A stretch of 9,075 bases of DNA, taken from assembly GCA_964448935.1 (NCBI GenBank), contig CAYVBE010000170.1, forward strand, positions 1 to 9,075, given 5' to 3'. The position numbers and the translations under genes were made by a program. This document shows positions 7,441-9,075 of this stretch, in pieces. Below the pieces are notes generated by a model. The model saw nothing but the letters and a program-made list of their open reading frames with translations, ran no database searches and had not been told where the DNA came from. Each line of letters opens with the position of its first letter. The first letter of the stretch is position 1. Source of the DNA: CAYVBE01 sp964448935. Its GTDB lineage: Bacteria > Planctomycetota > Brocadiia > SM23-32.

Positions 7441-7445
7441 TCCTC
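7441..7445 (-). promoter_or_regulatory. Shine-Dalgarno overlapping the upstream stop codon
   Basis: On the minus strand the oxidoreductase TGA (7446-7444) overlaps GAGGA (7445-7441), which is 6 bases before the ATG of the PHP gene. The arrangement is nearly the same as at the next junction of the operon and supports coupled translation. Confidence 0.6.
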
Positions 7446-8610
7446 AGGTTTCGGTCGGCGCGTCGCCCCAGTCGGGCACGTCCAGCAGCTCGCCGCCGGC
7501 CAGGGCGGACTTGTGCGCCATCACGCCCGGGGCCATGTAGCGCACCGCCTCCCAGACGTTGATCGCCGGCGTGCGCTCGTTCGCGATGGCGTCCACGAAC
7601 TCGTGCACCAGGTAGGCATGCGACCCGCCGTGGCCGCCGTAGTAGCCCTCGCCGCCCTCCTCGCGGAACGCCTCGTCCATCGCCTCGGGCAGCGGGTCGC
7701 GCATCTCCTCCGTCTCCAGGTGCGTCCAGCTATCCCGCGTGACCCAGTTGTTCTCCCGGAACGTGCCTTCGGTCCCGAAGATGCGGAAGGTTTCCTCCCC
7801 GGTGTGGGCGATCCTGCGGCACTCGGCGATGCGCATCGTGGCGCCGTTGCTCATGCGGAAGAGCGCGACCTCGTTCATCATGCTGTCCCCGAAATACTCG
7901 TCCCCGGTCTCGTCCTGCTGGCCCCAGCCGCAGACCTTCACGGCGTGCGCGCCCATGACGCTGACCGGGCCGCTGACCGAGTGCGTGGGATAATGCATGG
8001 GTCCCTGCGGCGGCCCGTCGTAGGCGGCCTGGAGCTTGAGCCATTCCTCGCCCGCCTTGCCGATGGTCCGGTGGCGATGCACCTCGCGCAGGCTGCAGGC
8101 CGGGCTGTCCACGTCGTGGAGATACTGCCCCTCGGCGTGGACGAACCGCCCGAAATCCCCCGCCGCCGCGCGACGCCGGCAGTACATGGTCTTGGGCCGG
8201 TAGAAAGTCGTCTCGCCCAGCATGTAGTGCATCCCGGTCCGCTCGCAGGTGCGCACCAGGCGGTCGCACCAGTCGAGTATCTCGTCGCCGTCCGGCAGCG
8301 TGACGACCGGCACCGCGCTGTAGACGTGCTTGCCCGCCTCCATGGCCCGGACCGCCTGCGGCGCGTGCAGCCAGGGCTGCGTGATGATCACCAGCGCATC
8401 CAGGTCCGCCGCGCATATCGCGTCCAGCGACTCGTAGGCGTCCGAGGGATCGAACTTCTCCTGAAAAGACTCCCTCTCGGCGAACTTCCGTATGCGATCC
8501 GGCTCCCGGTCGCAGAGCGCAACGCGGTCCACCAGAGGATGCACCTTGAACAAGGGCGCGAACTGCGAGCCGAACGATCCCAACCCCACCAGTCCCAGGC
8601 TAACACCCAT
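7444..8610 (-). CDS. Gfo/Idh/MocA-family oxidoreductase
   Basis: A 388-residue NAD(P)-dependent oxidoreductase of the glucose-fructose oxidoreductase/inositol dehydrogenase family, which acts on sugars, inositols and related compounds. The N-terminal Rossmann fold shows GLVGLGSFGS with G9-x-G11-x2-G14, an acidic residue after strand 2 (CDREPDR, 33-39), and VIITQPWLHAPQAVRAMEAGKHV (74-96, the TxxxxHxxxxxxAxxxGKHV pattern). The usual EKP signature after GKHV is replaced by AVP (YSAVP, 97-101), so the conserved Lys is absent. The C-terminal domain has MHYPTHSVSG (205-214), with His210 where the family has its GxxDxGxHxxD catalytic region, but the Asp is missing. A Gly/His-rich loop GGHGGSHAYLVHEF (325-338) precedes the C-terminal helices. 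GGAGG (8616-8620) lies 5 bases before the ATG. It is the first gene of a three-gene operon. The fold is sure; the substrate and even dehydrogenase chemistry are not. Confidence 0.88.
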   Translation of the reverse strand: MGVSLGLVGLGSFGSQFAPLFKVHPLVDRVALCDREPDRIRKFAERESFQEKFDPSDAYESLDAICAADLDALVIITQPWLHAPQAVRAMEAGKHVYSAVPVVTLPDGDEILDWCDRLVRTCERTGMHYMLGETTFYRPKTMYCRRRAAAGDFGRFVHAEGQYLHDVDSPACSLREVHRHRTIGKAGEEWLKLQAAYDGPPQGPMHYPTHSVSGPVSVMGAHAVKVCGWGQQDETGDEYFGDSMMNEVALFRMSNGATMRIAECRRIAHTGEETFRIFGTEGTFRENNWVTRDSWTHLETEEMRDPLPEAMDEAFREEGGEGYYGGHGGSHAYLVHEFVDAIANERTPAINVWEAVRYMAPGVMAHKSALAGGELLDVPDWGDAPTET

Positions 8611-8662
8611 TGCCGCCTCCGCACAACAGCGATATTCGGTTCACCAGGTCGCCAACGCCCGC

Positions 8663-8692
8663 AGTGTAGCCCACGAGCCGGCCCTCCGCCAA
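8663..8692 (-). promoter_or_regulatory. Candidate promoter of the minus-strand carbohydrate operon
   Basis: Reading the minus strand, TTGGCG (8692-8687, 4 of 6 matches to TTGACA) and TACACT (8668-8663, 4 of 6 matches to TATAAT) are separated by 18 bases. The start point would be near 8656, leaving about 45 bases of leader before the oxidoreductase ATG at 8610. It is the only plausible pair I found in this stretch. Confidence 0.4.
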
Positions 8693-8711
8693 CGAACGGC
8701 CGAGAAAGGGT

Positions 8712-8731
8712 GATGGCGACCGGGTGCCATC
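8712..8731. repeat. Short inverted repeat between divergent promoters
   Basis: GATGGC (8712-8717) and GCCATC (8726-8731) form a perfect 6-base inverted repeat around an 8-base centre. It lies between the two divergent candidate promoters, upstream of both -35 elements, where an operator could sit. No T-run follows, so it is not a terminator. A 6-base arm can occur by chance in this composition. Confidence 0.25.
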
Positions 8732-8757
8732 GATGCCCCTGAGCAGACCGAACTCAG

Positions 8758-8786
8758 TTGAAATGCGGGTCTGCAACGCCTACACT
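8758..8786 (+). promoter_or_regulatory. Candidate promoter of the TIGR04255-like ORF
   Basis: TTGAAA (8758-8763, 5 of 6 consensus matches) and TACACT (8781-8786, 4 of 6) are separated by exactly 17 bases. Transcription would start near 8793, about 53 bases before the ATG at 8846. This argues against the longer reading starting at 8786, which would begin inside the -10 element. Confidence 0.5.
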
Positions 8787-8845
8787 TGAGTCTGAGGGAG
8801 TGTGGAAGGGACATCAGCCTGGGAAGTGCTACATCTGAGGGTTGC

Positions 8846-9028
8846 ATGAGTTCTGACGAACTTAAGAACAAGCCGCTCGTTGAGGCAATTCTCGAAGTGC
8901 GATGGGAATTGCAGCCGTTTGAGTCCGAGTCAAACATCCGCACGGACCCTCATTTTAGCCTTTTGCCTGGCAGGTTTTTTGACCGAGTGGCAGACCGCTA
9001 TCCGCATCACGACGAACTCCCTTCGTAA
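8846..9028 (+). pseudogene. Truncated N-terminus of a TIGR04255-like protein
   Basis: This 60-codon ORF begins MSSDELKNKPLVEAILEVRW and includes DPHFSLLPGRFFDRV and YPHHDELPS. As recalled family knowledge, this resembles the N-terminus of TIGR04255-family proteins of unknown function, which are usually around 250 residues and continue after the HHxxLP segment. Here a TAA at 9026-9028 ends the frame at that point. The same frame and the frame starting at 9025 are both open from there to the window edge, so the downstream part could be reached by a nonsense readthrough or by a frameshift; neither continuation gives a clear family match. GAGGG (8837-8841) lies 4 bases before the ATG and a promoter candidate lies upstream. 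Hand counting gives about 51% G+C over 8841-9000, well below the neighbouring genes, which hints at acquired DNA. It could instead be a genuine short protein; the window ends too soon to tell. Confidence 0.5.
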
Positions 9029-9075
9029 CCGTTCACGGATTTCCTGAGAAAAGTGGTGACTTTGGCCTCGGCGTT

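Noticed and set aside
5524..8742. A 1072-codon open frame on the plus strand opposite the three-gene operon
   Set aside because: It spans three clear genes and two gene junctions on the other strand, resembles no protein family, and is Arg/Pro/Gly/Val/His-rich, as expected from reading GC-rich coding DNA in antisense. The minus-strand proteins have diagnostic motifs and ribosome binding sites.
8786..8845. Longer N-terminus for the TIGR04255-like ORF starting at 8786
   Set aside because: The start codon would lie at the edge of the -10 element and upstream of the likely transcription start, while the ATG at 8846 has a GAGGG site and begins right at the family-like sequence.

Overview
The window is high-GC bacterial DNA, about two-thirds G+C over most of its length by eye, with two compact gene blocks that converge near position 4272. 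No rRNA, tRNA, CRISPR array or insertion sequence was seen. The organism cannot be named from sequence alone. A Gfo/Idh/MocA oxidoreductase with altered signatures, a DUF3604-like PHP protein and a periplasmic sugar-epimerase homologue, next to an enlarged PRPP synthetase, fit an uncultured Planctomycetota, Hydrogenedentota or Lentisphaerota-type bacterium. This taxonomic guess is low to moderate in confidence.

Plus strand, 1-4271: a Mut7-C RNase-domain protein with a zinc ribbon (119-604) comes first. A good sigma-70-type promoter follows, then a housekeeping run of PRPP synthetase (707-1786), arginyl-tRNA synthetase (1793-3532) and a HAD-superfamily phosphatase (3558-4271). Gaps in this run are 6 and 25 bases, so it is probably one transcript. 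The ArgRS has an unusual HIGH motif, and the PRPP synthetase carries an insertion compared with standard enzymes.

Minus strand, 8610-4274: a three-gene operon read right to left. It encodes a Gfo/Idh/MocA-type NAD(P)-dependent oxidoreductase (7444-8610), a DUF3604-like PHP metallohydrolase with beta-sandwich flanks (5587-7434), and an N-acylglucosamine/cellobiose 2-epimerase-family protein with a lipoprotein signal (4274-5575). At both junctions the upstream TGA stop overlaps the Shine-Dalgarno sequence of the next gene, so the three are probably translationally coupled. Together they look like an uncharacterised carbohydrate-processing cassette. It is the best candidate for an undescribed system here, although its substrate cannot be read from sequence.

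Right edge, 8611-9075: a short divergent intergenic region holds candidate promoters facing both ways. The plus-strand one leads into a short ORF (8846-9028) that resembles the N-terminus of TIGR04255-family proteins but stops after 60 codons. The DNA there falls to about 51% G+C, which suggests a truncated or decaying acquired gene at the start of an accessory region.
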